Below are positions 44,544-54,510 of a stretch of 64,000 nt of DNA, piece by piece (within the stretch, counting starts at the first letter, position 1; each line of letters opens with the position of its first letter). The notes beneath the pieces are model-generated. The model saw only the letters and a program-made list of their open reading frames with translations, searched no databases and was not told the DNA's origin. The DNA is from Hydrogenophaga sp. NFH-34 (lineage in GTDB: Bacteria; Pseudomonadota; Gammaproteobacteria; Burkholderiales; Burkholderiaceae_C). The DNA is taken from NCBI RefSeq assembly GCF_021401345.1, contig NZ_JACBGE010000024.1, positions 1 through 64,000 of the forward strand, in the 5' to 3' direction. Made by a program: the position numbers and the translations under genes.

Positions 44544-45838
44544 CCGCCACCCTGCTGTTTGTGCTTTTCATCGGCGCCATGCTGATCGGCGTGCCGATCG
44601 GTGCGGCGCTCGGACTCGCGGGTACCGTGGCGATCGGTATCGCCAATGCCGACATTCCCTGGTTCGGGCTGATGGCGGTGCCGCAGAACTTCTATGCCGG
44701 GCTGGGCAAATACCCGCTGCTGGCCATTCCCATGTTCGTGCTCGTGGGGTCCATCTTCGACCGGTCGGGTGTGGCGCTGCGTCTGGTGAACCTGGCCGTG
44801 TCCATCGTGGGGCGGGGGCCGGGCATGCTGCCGCTGGTGGCCATTGCGGTCGCCATGTTCCTGGGCGGCATTTCGGGCTCCGGCCCCGCCACGGCCGCTG
44901 CCGTGGGCGGCGTGATGATCGCGGCGATGGCACGCGCCGGTTACCCGGCGCCGTATTCGGCGGCTGTGGTCGGCGCGGCGGCGGCCACCGACATCCTGAT
45001 CCCGCCTTCGGTGGCGTTCATCGTGTATTCGGTGCTGGTACCCGGCGCATCGGTGCCGGCGCTGTTCGCGGCCGGCATGATCCCGGGCGTGCTGGCGGGG
45101 CTGGCGCTCATCGTGCCCGCGGTCTGGCTGGCGCGCCGGCATCGCATGGGTGCCGAGGAAGCCCATCTGCCTCGGCCACCGTTCTGGAAGAGCCTGCGCG
45201 AGGCAGCCTGGGGCCTGGTGGCGCCGGTGCTGATTCTGGGGGGCATGCGGGCAGGCTGGTTCACGCCCACCGAAGCGGCGGTGGTTGCGGTGTTCTACGG
45301 CCTGTTCGTCGGCATGGTCGTGCACCGAACGATCCGCGTGCGCGATCTGTTCGACATCCTGCGGGAATCGGGGGAACTGTCGGCGGTGATCCTGCTGGTC
45401 GTCTCGCTGGCCGGCATCTTCGCGTTTTCGCTGTCCACGCTGGGGGTGATCGATCCGGTCACGACCGCGATCGTCCATTCGGGGTTGAGCGAATGGGCGG
45501 TGCTGCTGCTCATCGTGCTGCTGCTCGTGCTGGCGGGCATGGTGCTCGATGGCATTTCCATCTTCCTGATCTTCGTGCCGTTGCTGATGCCGCTGATGAA
45601 CCACTACCAGTGGGATCCGGTGTGGTTCGGTGTGCTGCTCACGCTCAACGTGGCCATCGGTCAGTTCACCCCGCCGATGGCGGTGAACCTGATGGTGTCC
45701 AGCCGCATTGCCGGCGTGCCCATGGAGGCCACCTCCCGCTGGGTGGGCTGGCTGCTGGTGGCCATGGGGCTGTGCATGCTGCTGGTTATGATCTGGCCGC
45801 CCCTGGCCACTTGGCTGCCTCAATACCTGGGCTATTGA
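44540..45838 (+). CDS. dctM: TRAP transporter large permease subunit DctM
   Basis: This 432-residue subunit drives sodium- or proton-coupled import of the solute delivered by DctP. About twelve hydrophobic helices are seen. Family motifs include LLAIPMFVLVGSIFDRSG, FLGGISGSGPATAAAVGGVM and DILIPPSVAFIVYSVL in the first half. GLFVGMVVHRTI, GMVLDGISIFLIFVPLLMP and GQFTPPMAVNL occur in the second. It is co-translated with dctQ (ATGA) and followed 49 bp later by the binding-protein gene. Confidence 0.93.
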   Translation: MTATLLFVLFIGAMLIGVPIGAALGLAGTVAIGIANADIPWFGLMAVPQNFYAGLGKYPLLAIPMFVLVGSIFDRSGVALRLVNLAVSIVGRGPGMLPLVAIAVAMFLGGISGSGPATAAAVGGVMIAAMARAGYPAPYSAAVVGAAAATDILIPPSVAFIVYSVLVPGASVPALFAAGMIPGVLAGLALIVPAVWLARRHRMGAEEAHLPRPPFWKSLREAAWGLVAPVLILGGMRAGWFTPTEAAVVAVFYGLFVGMVVHRTIRVRDLFDILRESGELSAVILLVVSLAGIFAFSLSTLGVIDPVTTAIVHSGLSEWAVLLLIVLLLVLAGMVLDGISIFLIFVPLLMPLMNHYQWDPVWFGVLLTLNVAIGQFTPPMAVNLMVSSRIAGVPMEATSRWVGWLLVAMGLCMLLVMIWPPLATWLPQYLGY

Positions 45839-45887
45839 TGCCCGGCGGTTCCTGAGGCGTTTTCATCCGTTCCCGAGGAGACCTTTC

Positions 45888-46916
45888 ATGAAGAAGCGCA
45901 CCCTGCTGACCCTTTCCCTGGCTGCCGCTGCCACCCTGAGCGCACCGGCCATGGCCCAGAACGCCTACCGCTCCGAATACCGCATGTCGCTCGTGCTGGG
46001 GCCGGCCTTCCCCTGGGGCAAGGGCGGCGAGATCTGGGCCAACAAAGTGCGCGAAAAGACGCAGGGCCGCATCAACATCAAGCTGTACCCGGGCGTTTCG
46101 CTCATCCAGGGTGACCAGACGCGCGAGTTCAGCGCGCTGCGCCAGGGCGTGATCGACATGGCCATCGGCTCGACCATCAACTGGTCGCCGCAGGTCAAGC
46201 AGCTCAACCTGTTCTCGCTGCCCTTCCTGATGCCCAACTACGCCTCGGTCGACGCGCTGACGCAGGGCGAAGTCGGCAAGCGCCTGTTCACGACGCTGGA
46301 GAAGGCCGGCGTGGTGCCGCTGGCCTGGGGCGAAAACGGCTACCGCGAAATCTCCAATTCCAAGAAGGCCATCAAGAGCCCGGCCGATCTCAAGGGCATG
46401 AAGATTCGCGTGGTCGGCTCCCCGCTGTTTATCGACACCTTCACCGCCCTCGGTGCCAACCCGACCCAGATGAGCTGGGCCGATGCGCAGCCGGCCATGG
46501 CCAGCGGCGCCGTCGATGGGCAGGAAAACCCGCTGTCGGTCTACATGGCGGCCAAGCTCTACAACGTGGCGCAAAAGCACATCACGCTGTGGGGCTACAT
46601 GAACGACCCGCTGGTCTTTGTCGTCAACAAGGATGTGTGGAACAGCTGGACGCCGGCCGACCGCGAAATCGTCAAGCAGGCGGCGATCGAGGCTGGCAAG
46701 GAGCAGATCGCGATTGCGCGCAAGGGCGTGGTCGAGGCCGACAAACCCCTGCTCAAGGAAATCGCCTCGCACGGCGTGACCGTGATCGAACTGAGCGCTG
46801 CTGAACGCGCCGAATTCGTCAAGGCCACGCGACCGGTGGTCGACAAGTGGAAGGGCCAGATCGGCGCCGATCTGGTGAACCTGGCGGAAAAGACCGTCGC
46901 TGCTCACGCCAAGTGA
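45888..46916 (+). CDS. dctP: TRAP transporter periplasmic solute-binding protein DctP
   Basis: This 342-residue periplasmic receptor has a signal peptide cleaved near residue 24 (APAMAQ). It shows the DctP fold markers EFSALRQGVIDMAIG, LFSLPFLMPNY, NGYREISNSKKAIKSPADLKGMKIRV (carboxylate-binding Arg in KIRV) and ASGAVDGQENPLS. The Arg suggests an organic acid ligand, as in most TRAP receptors, but the ligand cannot be named. AGGAGA lies before the ATG. Gene order Q-M-P with no adjacent regulator or catabolic gene leaves the substrate open. Confidence 0.93.
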   Translation: MKKRTLLTLSLAAAATLSAPAMAQNAYRSEYRMSLVLGPAFPWGKGGEIWANKVREKTQGRINIKLYPGVSLIQGDQTREFSALRQGVIDMAIGSTINWSPQVKQLNLFSLPFLMPNYASVDALTQGEVGKRLFTTLEKAGVVPLAWGENGYREISNSKKAIKSPADLKGMKIRVVGSPLFIDTFTALGANPTQMSWADAQPAMASGAVDGQENPLSVYMAAKLYNVAQKHITLWGYMNDPLVFVVNKDVWNSWTPADREIVKQAAIEAGKEQIAIARKGVVEADKPLLKEIASHGVTVIELSAAERAEFVKATRPVVDKWKGQIGADLVNLAEKTVAAHAK

Positions 46917-46950
46917 GCATCCGAGCCGTTCTGCTGCGCAACGAAGCACC

Positions 46951-47502
46951 GTGAGCAAGGCCTTCACCAAAGAGACGGACGGCGATGACGACGAGGATCT
47001 CCCGGCGGTTGCGCCGCTGCCGGGAGGCAAGAACTACATCACCCGCGCCGGCTACGACCGGCTGCGGGCCGAGCTGTTCCAGCTCATGGACGAAGAGCGC
47101 CCCCGGATCGTCGAGATCGTGCACTGGGCGGCCAGCAATGGCGACCGTTCGGAGAATGGCGACTATCTCTACGGCAAAAAGCGGCTGCGCGAGATCGACC
47201 GCCGTATCCGTTTCCTGACCAAACGGCTGGAAATCGCCGAGGTGGTGGACCCGTCGCTCCACCATGGCGGGGAGCAGGTGTTTTTCGGTGCCACCGTCAC
47301 CTACGCCGATGCCGAGGGCGACGAAACCACGGTCACCATCCTCGGCGTGGACGAGGCCGACAGTGCGCGCGGCCAGATCAGCTGGATCTCGCCCGTGGCG
47401 CGGGCCTTGCTCAAAACGCGTGTTGGCGACACGGTGAAGCTGGCGCTGCCCGGCGGCGTACAGGCGCTCGAAGTGCTCGCGGTGGCGTACCCGGCGCCTT
47501 GA
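46951..47502 (+). CDS. greB: Transcription elongation factor GreB
   Basis: GreB rescues backtracked RNA polymerase by stimulating transcript cleavage through its coiled-coil tip. The 183-residue product starts at GTG (MSKAFTKE). It has the coiled coil with acidic tip (WAASNGDRSENGDYLYGKKRLREIDRRIRFL region, residues 66-96) and the FKBP-like C-terminal domain (FFGATVTYADAEGDE; ISWISPVARALL). The acidic N-terminal insert DGDDDEDLP is longer than in E. coli. It is convergent with the SpoT-type gene. Confidence 0.94.
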   Translation: MSKAFTKETDGDDDEDLPAVAPLPGGKNYITRAGYDRLRAELFQLMDEERPRIVEIVHWAASNGDRSENGDYLYGKKRLREIDRRIRFLTKRLEIAEVVDPSLHHGGEQVFFGATVTYADAEGDETTVTILGVDEADSARGQISWISPVARALLKTRVGDTVKLALPGGVQALEVLAVAYPAP

Positions 47503-47521
47503 GCCGGCGCGCGCTACGCCA

Positions 47522-47543
47522 CGCGATCCCATCAGGGATCGCG
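47522..47543. terminator. Hairpin between convergent greB and spoT
   Basis: CGCGATCCC and GGGATCGCG form a perfect 9 bp stem with an ATCA loop, between two convergent stops. There is no T-tract on either side, so it may act as a bidirectional rho-assisted stop or a 3' end stabiliser rather than a classical terminator. Confidence 0.5.
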
Positions 47544-47545
47544 AA

Positions 47546-49807
47546 TCAATCCTTGACCGGTTTGAAGCGCTGAGCCCGGATGACCGACGGCGTGCGGCGC
47601 AGGCTGCGCAGCACGTCCGCCAGATGCTGGCGATCGCGCACGCTGAGCGTGAAGCGGATGTCGGTGGTGGTCTGGGCCGGGTCTTCGCCCATGTCCACGT
47701 GGTTGATGTCGGCCTCCGCGTGCGCAATGGCCGCGGCCACGCGGGCGAGTACGCCCTTGCCATTGTTCACCGTCACAACGACCGAGCTGTCAAAGGGGCG
47801 CACCGTCTCGTCGGCCCATTCCACAGGCAGGAAACGCTCGCTGTCGCGCGCCAGCAGCCGCTTGCCGTGGGGGCAGTCCTCCACGTGCACCACCAGGCCT
47901 TCGCCGCGCCCCAGATAGCCGACGATGCGGTCACCCGGAATCGGCCGGCAGCAAGGCGCGTACTGCACCGAAGCGCCTTCGCTGCCGTCCAGGCTGACGA
48001 TGCCCTGCGTGCTGCCCTCGCCGGGGCCGCCGGCATAGCGTTCGGTGCTGATGAGCAGCGCGTCGGGCTTGAGGCCGGTTTCGGTCAGCAGCACGGCCAG
48101 TTTTTTGCCCACCATGTTGGCGATGCGTTTGCCCATGCCGACGTCGGACAGCAGTTCCGCGCGCGACTTGTTGCCGGTGAAGCGCAGCAGCTTGTCCCAC
48201 ACGACCTTGTATTCGCCATCTTCCTGCGGCAGGCGGGCAATGCCCTCGCTGCGCAAGGCCTGGCCGAGCATGCGTTCGCCCAGTTCCACCGCCTTTTCCT
48301 GCGCGCCGGTCTTGAGGTGGTGGCGGATCTTCGAACGCGCACGCCCCGTGCGGGCGAACGACAGCCAGGACGGGCTGGGCTCGGCGCTGGCGTTGGTGAT
48401 CACCTCCACCACGTCGCCGTTGTTGAGTTCGGTGCGCAGGGGGCGCTGCTCGCCGTTGACCATGGCGCCCACGGCGGTGTTGCCGACCCCGCTGTGGATG
48501 GCATAGGCGAAGTCGACCACGGTGGCGCCGCGCGGCAGCGACAGGATCTTGCTCTTGGGCGTGAACACGTAGACCGCATCGGGAAAGAGGTCGATCTTGA
48601 TGTGGTCCCAGAATTCCCCGGCGTCGCGGGTTTCCTGCTGGATGTCGAGCAGCGACTGCAGCCACTGCGTGCCCAGGCGCTGCGAGGTGTCGCTGCCCGG
48701 CTCGTTGGCCTTGTAGAGCCAGTGGGCGGCCACGCCCGATTCGGCCACCACGTCCATGGCGTGCGTGCGCAGCTGGAATTCGATGTTGGTGCCCACCGGC
48801 CCGATCAGCGTGGTGTGCAGCGACTGGTAGCCGTTGACCTTGGGAATGGCCACGTAGTCGCGGAACTTGCCCGGCACGGGTTTGTAGAGCTGGTGCAGCA
48901 CGCCCAGGCCGGTGTAGCAGTCGGTGAGTTCGGGCACGACGATGCGGAAGCCGTAGATGTCGGTCACCTGCGAGAACGACAGGTGCTTGCTGTCCATCTT
49001 GCGGTAGACCGAATACAGCGTTTTTTCGCGGCCCATGATGCGCACGTTCAGGCCATGCTGGCGGAACGCGCTGTCGACTTCGCCCTGGACCCGGGCGATC
49101 AGGTCCTTGCGGCGGGTGCGCGACTTGGCCAGCGCCTTGGCGAGGATGTCGTAGCGCCAGGGATGCAGGAAGCGGAACGACAGGTCCTGCAACTCGCGGT
49201 AGGTGAAGTTCAGGCCCAGGCGGTGCGCGATGGGCGCGTAGATCTCCAGCGTCTCGCTGCTGATGCGCTTCCATTTGCTGCGGGGCATGTCGCCCATGGT
49301 GCGCATGTTGTGCGTGCGGTCGGCCAGCTTGATGAGGATGACCCGCACGTCCTTGGCCATGGCCAGCAGCATCTTGCGGAAGCTCTCGGCCTGGTTCTGC
49401 TCGCGGGAGTCGAACTCCAGCTTTTCCAGCTTGGTGAGGCCGTCCACCAGGTCGGCCACGGCCGCGCCGAAGCGTTCGGCCAACTGGACCTTGGTGACGC
49501 CGCAGTCCTCGATCACGTCGTGCATCAGCGCTGCCATCAGCGCCTGGGCATCGAGCTTCCATTCGGCGCATTGCGCCGCGACCGCGATAGGGTGGGTGAT
49601 GTAGGGGTCACCGTTTTTGCGCATCTGGCCCAGATGGGCCTGATCGGCCAGGCGGTAGGCCTGACGGATCAGTTCGATGTCGCTGGCGGGCAGGTAGTCG
49701 AGTTTGCCGAGCAGGGCCGCAAAACTGGCTGCGGCCGCGCTGGCCGACGCGGCCGCAGGGTCGCCTGAGGCCGAAGGGCTGGAAACCGGTTCCACGAAAC
49801 TGCTCAT
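47546..49807 (-). CDS. spoT: Bifunctional (p)ppGpp synthetase/hydrolase SpoT
   Basis: This RelA/SpoT homologue of 753 residues sets the level of the stringent-response alarmone. An intact HD hydrolase domain is indicated by H72 (THPIAVAAQ), HDVIEDC (H96-D97) and ADRTHNMRTM. The synthetase domain has DIYGFRIVVPE, VAIPKVNGYQSLHTTLIGP and EFQLRTHAMD. TGS (VYVFTPKSKILSLPRGAT), helical and C-terminal ACT domains follow. An Ala/Ser-rich segment extends the N-terminus. rpoZ and gmk, often directly upstream of spoT, are not here: nadB precedes it by 59 bp. Confidence 0.93.
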   Translation of the reverse strand: MSSFVEPVSSPSASGDPAAASASAAAASFAALLGKLDYLPASDIELIRQAYRLADQAHLGQMRKNGDPYITHPIAVAAQCAEWKLDAQALMAALMHDVIEDCGVTKVQLAERFGAAVADLVDGLTKLEKLEFDSREQNQAESFRKMLLAMAKDVRVILIKLADRTHNMRTMGDMPRSKWKRISSETLEIYAPIAHRLGLNFTYRELQDLSFRFLHPWRYDILAKALAKSRTRRKDLIARVQGEVDSAFRQHGLNVRIMGREKTLYSVYRKMDSKHLSFSQVTDIYGFRIVVPELTDCYTGLGVLHQLYKPVPGKFRDYVAIPKVNGYQSLHTTLIGPVGTNIEFQLRTHAMDVVAESGVAAHWLYKANEPGSDTSQRLGTQWLQSLLDIQQETRDAGEFWDHIKIDLFPDAVYVFTPKSKILSLPRGATVVDFAYAIHSGVGNTAVGAMVNGEQRPLRTELNNGDVVEVITNASAEPSPSWLSFARTGRARSKIRHHLKTGAQEKAVELGERMLGQALRSEGIARLPQEDGEYKVVWDKLLRFTGNKSRAELLSDVGMGKRIANMVGKKLAVLLTETGLKPDALLISTERYAGGPGEGSTQGIVSLDGSEGASVQYAPCCRPIPGDRIVGYLGRGEGLVVHVEDCPHGKRLLARDSERFLPVEWADETVRPFDSSVVVTVNNGKGVLARVAAAIAHAEADINHVDMGEDPAQTTTDIRFTLSVRDRQHLADVLRSLRRTPSVIRAQRFKPVKD

Positions 49808-49866
49808 CCCCCTACTTTAGCCGCTCGCGCACGATGTTGCAGTCGCGAAACAGGGAGGCCCCGCTC

Positions 49867-51477
49867 TCAACGCGCAGGCGTGAGCACGGTGGGGCGCGCT
49901 TCGGGCAGCTTTTCCGGGTAGTCGCGGCTGCAATGCAGGCCCCGGCTCTCGTGCCGCTGCTGGGCCGAGCGCACGATCAGCTCGGCCACCTGCACCAGGT
50001 TGCGCAGCTCCAGCAAGTCGCGGGTGACGTGGAATTGCGCGTAGAACTCCTGGATTTCGCGCTGCAGCAGCGCGATGCGGTGCGCGGCGCGTTCCAGGCG
50101 CTTGTTGGTGCGCACGATGCCCACGTAGTCCCACATGAAGCGGCGCAGCTCGTCCCAGTTGTGCGAAATCACCACCTGTTCGTCGGCATCGGTCACGCGG
50201 CTTTCGTCCCACAGCGGCAGGCTGGCTGCTTCGGGCGACTGGGCGGCGAGGATTTCGTTCACGGCGGCCTGGGCGAACACCATGCATTCCACCAGCGAAT
50301 TGCTGGCCAGGCGGTTGGCGCCGTGCAGACCGGTGCAACTGGCCTCGCCCACGGCATAGAGCCCGTCCACGCTGGTGCGCGCGGCCAGATCGGTGACCAC
50401 GCCGCCGCAGGTGTAGTGCGCCGCGGGCACCACCGGAATGGGTTCGCGCGTGATGTCGATGCCCAGTTCGGCGCAGCGCGCCAGGATGTTGGGGAAATGC
50501 TCGCGCAGGAACTCGGGGCTCTGGTGCGAGATGTCCAGGTGCACGCAGTCGAGGCCGTGCTTCTTCATCTCGTGGTCGATGGCGCGGGCCACGATGTCGC
50601 GCGGGGCGAGTTCGGCGCGCGGATCGTGGTCGGGCATGAAGCGGTGGCCGCCCAGGTGTGGCGGCAGCTTGAGTTGACCGCCTTCGCCGCGCACGGCTTC
50701 GGAGATGAGGAAGTTCTTGACGTGCGGGTGGTACAGGCAGGTGGGGTGGAACTGGATGAATTCCATGTTCCCCACCTGGCAACCAGCGCGCCAGGCGGCG
50801 GCGATGCCGTCGCCGGTGGCGGTGTCGGGGTTGGTGGTGTAGAGGTAGACCTTGCCGGCGCCGCCCGTGGCCAGTAGGGTGTGGCCCGCGCTGAAGGTTT
50901 CCACCACGTCGCGGTCCACGTCCAGCACGTAGGCACCCAGGCAGCGGTCGGGCACATCGGTGCTGGCGCCCGCCAGCTTGCGGCGGGTGATCAGGTCCAC
51001 CAGCATGTGGTTCTCGAAGAAGGTGATGCCCGGCGTGGCGCGCGCCCGTTCGCTCAGCGTGGCCTGCACGGCGGCGCCGGTGGCATCGGTGGCGTGCACG
51101 ATGCGGCGGTGGCTGTGTCCGCCTTCGCGGGTCAGGTGCAGCTCGCCCGCCGCGCTGCCGTCCAGGGTGGAGAAAGGCACGCCCAGTTCGCGCAGCCAGG
51201 CGATGGCGGCGGGCGAGTTTTCCACGGTGAAGCGGGTGGCCGCCTCGTCGCACAGGCCGGCGCCGGCGATGAGCGTGTCCTGCACATGCGATTCGAAGCT
51301 GTCTTCGGCCGACAGCACCGCGGCAATGCCGCCCTGCGCCCAGCTGCTGGAGCCATCGGAAATGCCGCGTTTGGTGACCACGGCCACGCGGTGCGTGGGG
51401 GCCAGCCGCAGCGCGGCGGTCAGGCCGGCCAGTCCGCTGCCGATGATGAGGACGTCGAAGTGGTGGGTGGTGCTCAT
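49867..51477 (-). CDS. nadB: L-aspartate oxidase NadB
   Basis: NadB oxidises L-aspartate to iminoaspartate with FAD, the first step of de novo NAD synthesis. The 536-residue sequence has the N-terminal dinucleotide fold [76 protein letters not shown] and the late [15 protein letters not shown]. Length matches the family. The start was set at MSTTHHFD. nadA and nadC are not in the window. scpA lies 61 bp upstream on the same strand. Confidence 0.95.
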   Translation of the reverse strand: MSTTHHFDVLIIGSGLAGLTAALRLAPTHRVAVVTKRGISDGSSSWAQGGIAAVLSAEDSFESHVQDTLIAGAGLCDEAATRFTVENSPAAIAWLRELGVPFSTLDGSAAGELHLTREGGHSHRRIVHATDATGAAVQATLSERARATPGITFFENHMLVDLITRRKLAGASTDVPDRCLGAYVLDVDRDVVETFSAGHTLLATGGAGKVYLYTTNPDTATGDGIAAAWRAGCQVGNMEFIQFHPTCLYHPHVKNFLISEAVRGEGGQLKLPPHLGGHRFMPDHDPRAELAPRDIVARAIDHEMKKHGLDCVHLDISHQSPEFLREHFPNILARCAELGIDITREPIPVVPAAHYTCGGVVTDLAARTSVDGLYAVGEASCTGLHGANRLASNSLVECMVFAQAAVNEILAAQSPEAASLPLWDESRVTDADEQVVISHNWDELRRFMWDYVGIVRTNKRLERAAHRIALLQREIQEFYAQFHVTRDLLELRNLVQVAELIVRSAQQRHESRGLHCSRDYPEKLPEARPTVLTPAR

Positions 51478-51538
51478 GGGAGGGAAGGGCCGGCCGTTCG
51501 GCCTGGGCTGGCGCGGAGGCGCCCGTTGCAAGAAAAGA

Positions 51539-52390
51539 TCAGGCCGGACTGTAGGCCAGCCGCACGTAGACAGGCGCAAAAGCCTCCGCCTGTGTGAGCT
51601 CGATCAGCGTTTCCTTGGCCAGTTCGAGCATGGCGATGAAGGTCACGACCAGCACCGGCACGCCCTGGCTCACGTCGAACAGGTCGCCGAATTCGACAAA
51701 CTTGCGGCCCTGCAGCTTGCGCAGCACGATGCTCATGTGTTCGCGCACCGACAGTTCTTCGCGGCTGATCTTGTGGTGCTGCACGAGCTTGGCGCGCTTG
51801 AGGATGTCGCGCCAGGCGCTCTGCAGGTCGAGCACGTGCACGTCAGGGAAGCGCGGTTGCAGCGACTGTTCCACGTACACCTGGGCCCGCAGGAAGTCGC
51901 GGCCATATTGGGGCAGGTCGGCCAGGCGCTGCGCGGCCAGTTTCATCTGCTCGTATTCGAGCAGGCGGCGCACCAGTTCGGCACGCGGGTCTTCGGCTTC
52001 TTCGCCCTCGGCCGTCTTTTTGGGCGGCAGCAGCATGCGCGACTTGATCTCGATGAGCATGGCGGCCATGAGCAGGTACTCGGCCGCCAGTTCCAGGTTG
52101 TGCGAGCGGATTTCCTCGACGTAGCTCAGGTACTGGCGGGTGACGGCCGCCATCGGGATGTCGAGGATGTTGAAGTTCTGCTTGCGGATCAGGTAGAGCA
52201 GCAGGTCCAGCGGGCCCTCGAAGGCCTCCAGGAACACGCGCAGCGCATCGGGCGGGATGTAGAGGTCGCGCGGCAGGTCGAACAGCGGTTCGCCATACAG
52301 CCGCGCCACGGCCACGTGGTCGACCACGCCGGGCAACACCGCATCCAGCCCTTCGGGGGCTTCGTCGAGGACCACGGGTTCCTGGCTCAT
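51539..52390 (-). CDS. scpA: Segregation and condensation protein ScpA
   Basis: This kleisin subunit bridges SMC heads in the chromosome-organising condensin complex. The 283-residue product shows the N-terminal kleisin helix region ([35 protein letters not shown], in parts), the central [23 protein letters not shown], and a C-terminal winged helix ([42 protein letters not shown]). It follows the DUF3460 gene by 27 bp. scpB is not in the window. Confidence 0.94.
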   Translation of the reverse strand: MSQEPVVLDEAPEGLDAVLPGVVDHVAVARLYGEPLFDLPRDLYIPPDALRVFLEAFEGPLDLLLYLIRKQNFNILDIPMAAVTRQYLSYVEEIRSHNLELAAEYLLMAAMLIEIKSRMLLPPKKTAEGEEAEDPRAELVRRLLEYEQMKLAAQRLADLPQYGRDFLRAQVYVEQSLQPRFPDVHVLDLQSAWRDILKRAKLVQHHKISREELSVREHMSIVLRKLQGRKFVEFGDLFDVSQGVPVLVVTFIAMLELAKETLIELTQAEAFAPVYVRLAYSPA

Positions 52391-52417
52391 GCCGGAGCGG
52401 CGACGGCGCAGGCGGGA

Positions 52418-52630
52418 TCAGCGCTGGTCGGGCTCGGTCTGGTAGACGTAGGGCTTCTGCGGCACGCTGGCGGCATCGGCCTGGCGCTGGAATTCGCGGT
52501 CGATCTGCTGGTCCCACAGCAGGGCGCGGCCCTGCCGCTGCTCGGCGTCGAGCTGCGGGCGGCTGGCCTTGAGCTGCTCGATGAACTGGGTGGCGTCGGA
52601 GGTGTAGTGCGGGCGACCGAAGAGGGACAT
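52418..52630 (-). CDS. DUF3460 small protein
   Basis: This 70-residue hydrophilic protein begins MSLFGRPHYTSDATQFIEQL and is typical of the DUF3460 family found in Burkholderiales, whose function is unknown. It contains QGRALLWDQQIDREFQRQ and ends in a polar tail. It has no signal peptide or membrane segment. Placed 27 bp before scpA on the same strand, it is probably co-transcribed with it, and an effect on chromosome segregation is conceivable but unproven. Confidence 0.85.
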   Translation of the reverse strand: MSLFGRPHYTSDATQFIEQLKASRPQLDAEQRQGRALLWDQQIDREFQRQADAASVPQKPYVYQTEPDQR

Positions 52631-52712
52631 GACGATTCCGGAATCGGACTGGTTGGGGAAAACGCCAATTTTACCGGTCCCGGACCACGGCTTCAGCGGG
52701 GCCTGTGGGGGC

Positions 52713-54362
52713 TCACTGGCAGGTGTCCAGCCGCTGGGCAAAGCCCGAGCGTTCGATCAGGGAGCGGGGTTGTTCGTTCAGGCCCACCATGCCCAGGCGG
52801 CCACCGCGCTTTTCCAGGGCCTTGTGGACCTGTTCGAGCGCGTCTAGGCCCGTGGTGTCCAGCGATATGAGCTGGGAGGCGTCGAGCATCACCCGGAGGC
52901 CGGGCTCGGCCCGCTCGACCTCGGCGACGATGGGGTCGAGCTTGGCCGCCGCGCCGAAGAACAGCGAGCCATAGAGCCGGTAGGTGAGCTGGTGCTCGGT
53001 GCGCGCCACGGGATCGACCCGGAAGATCGCGCTCTGGCGCCGCACGAACAGCAGGCAGGCCAGCACCAGGCCGAGTTCCACGGCCACCGTCAGGTCGAAA
53101 ATGATGGTCACTAGGAAAGTGGACACCATCATCAGCCGGTAGTGGTTGGTGAAGTGTTTCAGGCGCCTGAATTCGCGCCATTCGCCCATGTTCCAGGCCA
53201 CGAACAGCAGAACCCCGGCCAGCACGGCGAGCGGAATGTGCTGCGCCAGCGGCGCGGCGATCAGCACCACGGCCGCCAGCGTGGCCGCATGCACGATGCC
53301 GGCCACTGCCGATGTGGCGCCCGAGCGGATGTTGGTCACGGTGCGGGCGATGGTGCCGGTGGCCGGCATGCCGCCAAAGAACGGCACCACCACGTTGGCC
53401 ACGCCTTGCGCCATCAGCTCCTGGTTGGGGTCGTGCTTGGGTGTGTCGCTGAGCTGGTCGGCCACACGGGCACACAGCAGCGATTCGATGGCACCCAGCA
53501 GCGCGATGGTGAGCGTGGGCGTGACCAGCAGGCGCGCGGTTTCCCACGAAAAGTCGGGCAGTTCGAAGGCCGGAACGCCTTGGGGAATACCGCCGAAGCG
53601 GGTGCCGATGGTTTCTACCGGCATCGACAGGGCCCACGAAGCCAGCGACAGCGTGATCAGCGCCACCACCGGCGCGGGCAGGCGCGAGGTGGCCTTGAGT
53701 GCGCTGACGGTGTCGTATTGCGCCAGCTGACGGCGGAACTGGGAGTCCACCGCCCACAGGCGGGGCCAGATGAACAGGCCCAGGATGCACAGCGTGCCCA
53801 GACCGAAGGCGTAGGGGTTGAAGCTGTCCAGATGGTGCGCGAGCGCACCGATCTGGCTGAAGAAATCGCCGGGCATCTTGGCAATGTCCAGGCCCAGCCA
53901 GTCGCGCACCTGCGACAGCGCGATCAGCACCGCGATGCCGTTGGTGAAGCCGATGACCACACTCACCGGTACGTAGCGCACCAGGGTGCCCAGACGGAAC
54001 AGACCCAGCAGGAACAGCAGCACCCCCGCGCTGGCGGTGGCGATCAGCAGGTTGGCCACGCCGTAGCGCTCGACGATGCCGTAGACGATGACGATGAAGG
54101 CGCCCGCAGGGCCGCCAATCTGCACCGAAGTGCCTCCCAGGGCCGAGATCAGGAAGCCCGCGATGATGGCTGTCCACAGGCCGGCTTCGGGCTTGAGGCC
54201 GCTGGCGATGGCGAAGGCCATGGCCAGCGGCAAGGCCACGATGCCCACGGTGGCGCCGGCGCCCATGTCCTTGCCCAGGCGTTCCCGGTTGTAGCCACGC
54301 AGATCGGCGAGCAGCCGGGGTCGGAAACTGGCCAGGGGAGGGAGGTTCAGCGACATCACCAA
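52713..54362 (-). CDS. SulP-family anion transporter with STAS domain
   Basis: This SLC26/SulP carrier of 549 residues has a membrane domain of about 10-14 helices. Motifs are GATVGIVALPLAMAFAIASGLKPEAGLWTAI near the N-terminus (partial), GGPAGAFIVIVYG and ESLLCARVADQL. A cytoplasmic STAS domain (LTYRLYGSLFFGAAAKLDP; VMLDASQLISLDTTGLDALEQVHKAL) follows. Such proteins import sulfate, bicarbonate or dicarboxylates; the substrate is not decided by sequence. No carbonic anhydrase or sulfur gene lies next to it. It is divergent from a BamE-like lipoprotein, with about 148 bp between. Confidence 0.92.
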   Translation of the reverse strand: MVMSLNLPPLASFRPRLLADLRGYNRERLGKDMGAGATVGIVALPLAMAFAIASGLKPEAGLWTAIIAGFLISALGGTSVQIGGPAGAFIVIVYGIVERYGVANLLIATASAGVLLFLLGLFRLGTLVRYVPVSVVIGFTNGIAVLIALSQVRDWLGLDIAKMPGDFFSQIGALAHHLDSFNPYAFGLGTLCILGLFIWPRLWAVDSQFRRQLAQYDTVSALKATSRLPAPVVALITLSLASWALSMPVETIGTRFGGIPQGVPAFELPDFSWETARLLVTPTLTIALLGAIESLLCARVADQLSDTPKHDPNQELMAQGVANVVVPFFGGMPATGTIARTVTNIRSGATSAVAGIVHAATLAAVVLIAAPLAQHIPLAVLAGVLLFVAWNMGEWREFRRLKHFTNHYRLMMVSTFLVTIIFDLTVAVELGLVLACLLFVRRQSAIFRVDPVARTEHQLTYRLYGSLFFGAAAKLDPIVAEVERAEPGLRVMLDASQLISLDTTGLDALEQVHKALEKRGGRLGMVGLNEQPRSLIERSGFAQRLDTCQ

Positions 54363-54510
54363 ATGTTACTGCCAGGGGGCCGTGGCGCCACACGGACTTG
54401 CCCGGGTGCGCAGCACCGGGCACGGATCCTGAGGGGCGGGTGTCGGCAGTGGCACCTTCAGGGGATTACACTGATCCGAGCACCCGGCGAGAAGCCGGGC
54501 AGGAGCAAGC

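Noticed and set aside
47624..49768. A 714-codon plus-strand frame opposite spoT
   Set aside because: Composition is typical of the reverse complement of a GC-rich gene; all four RSH domains are readable on the minus strand.
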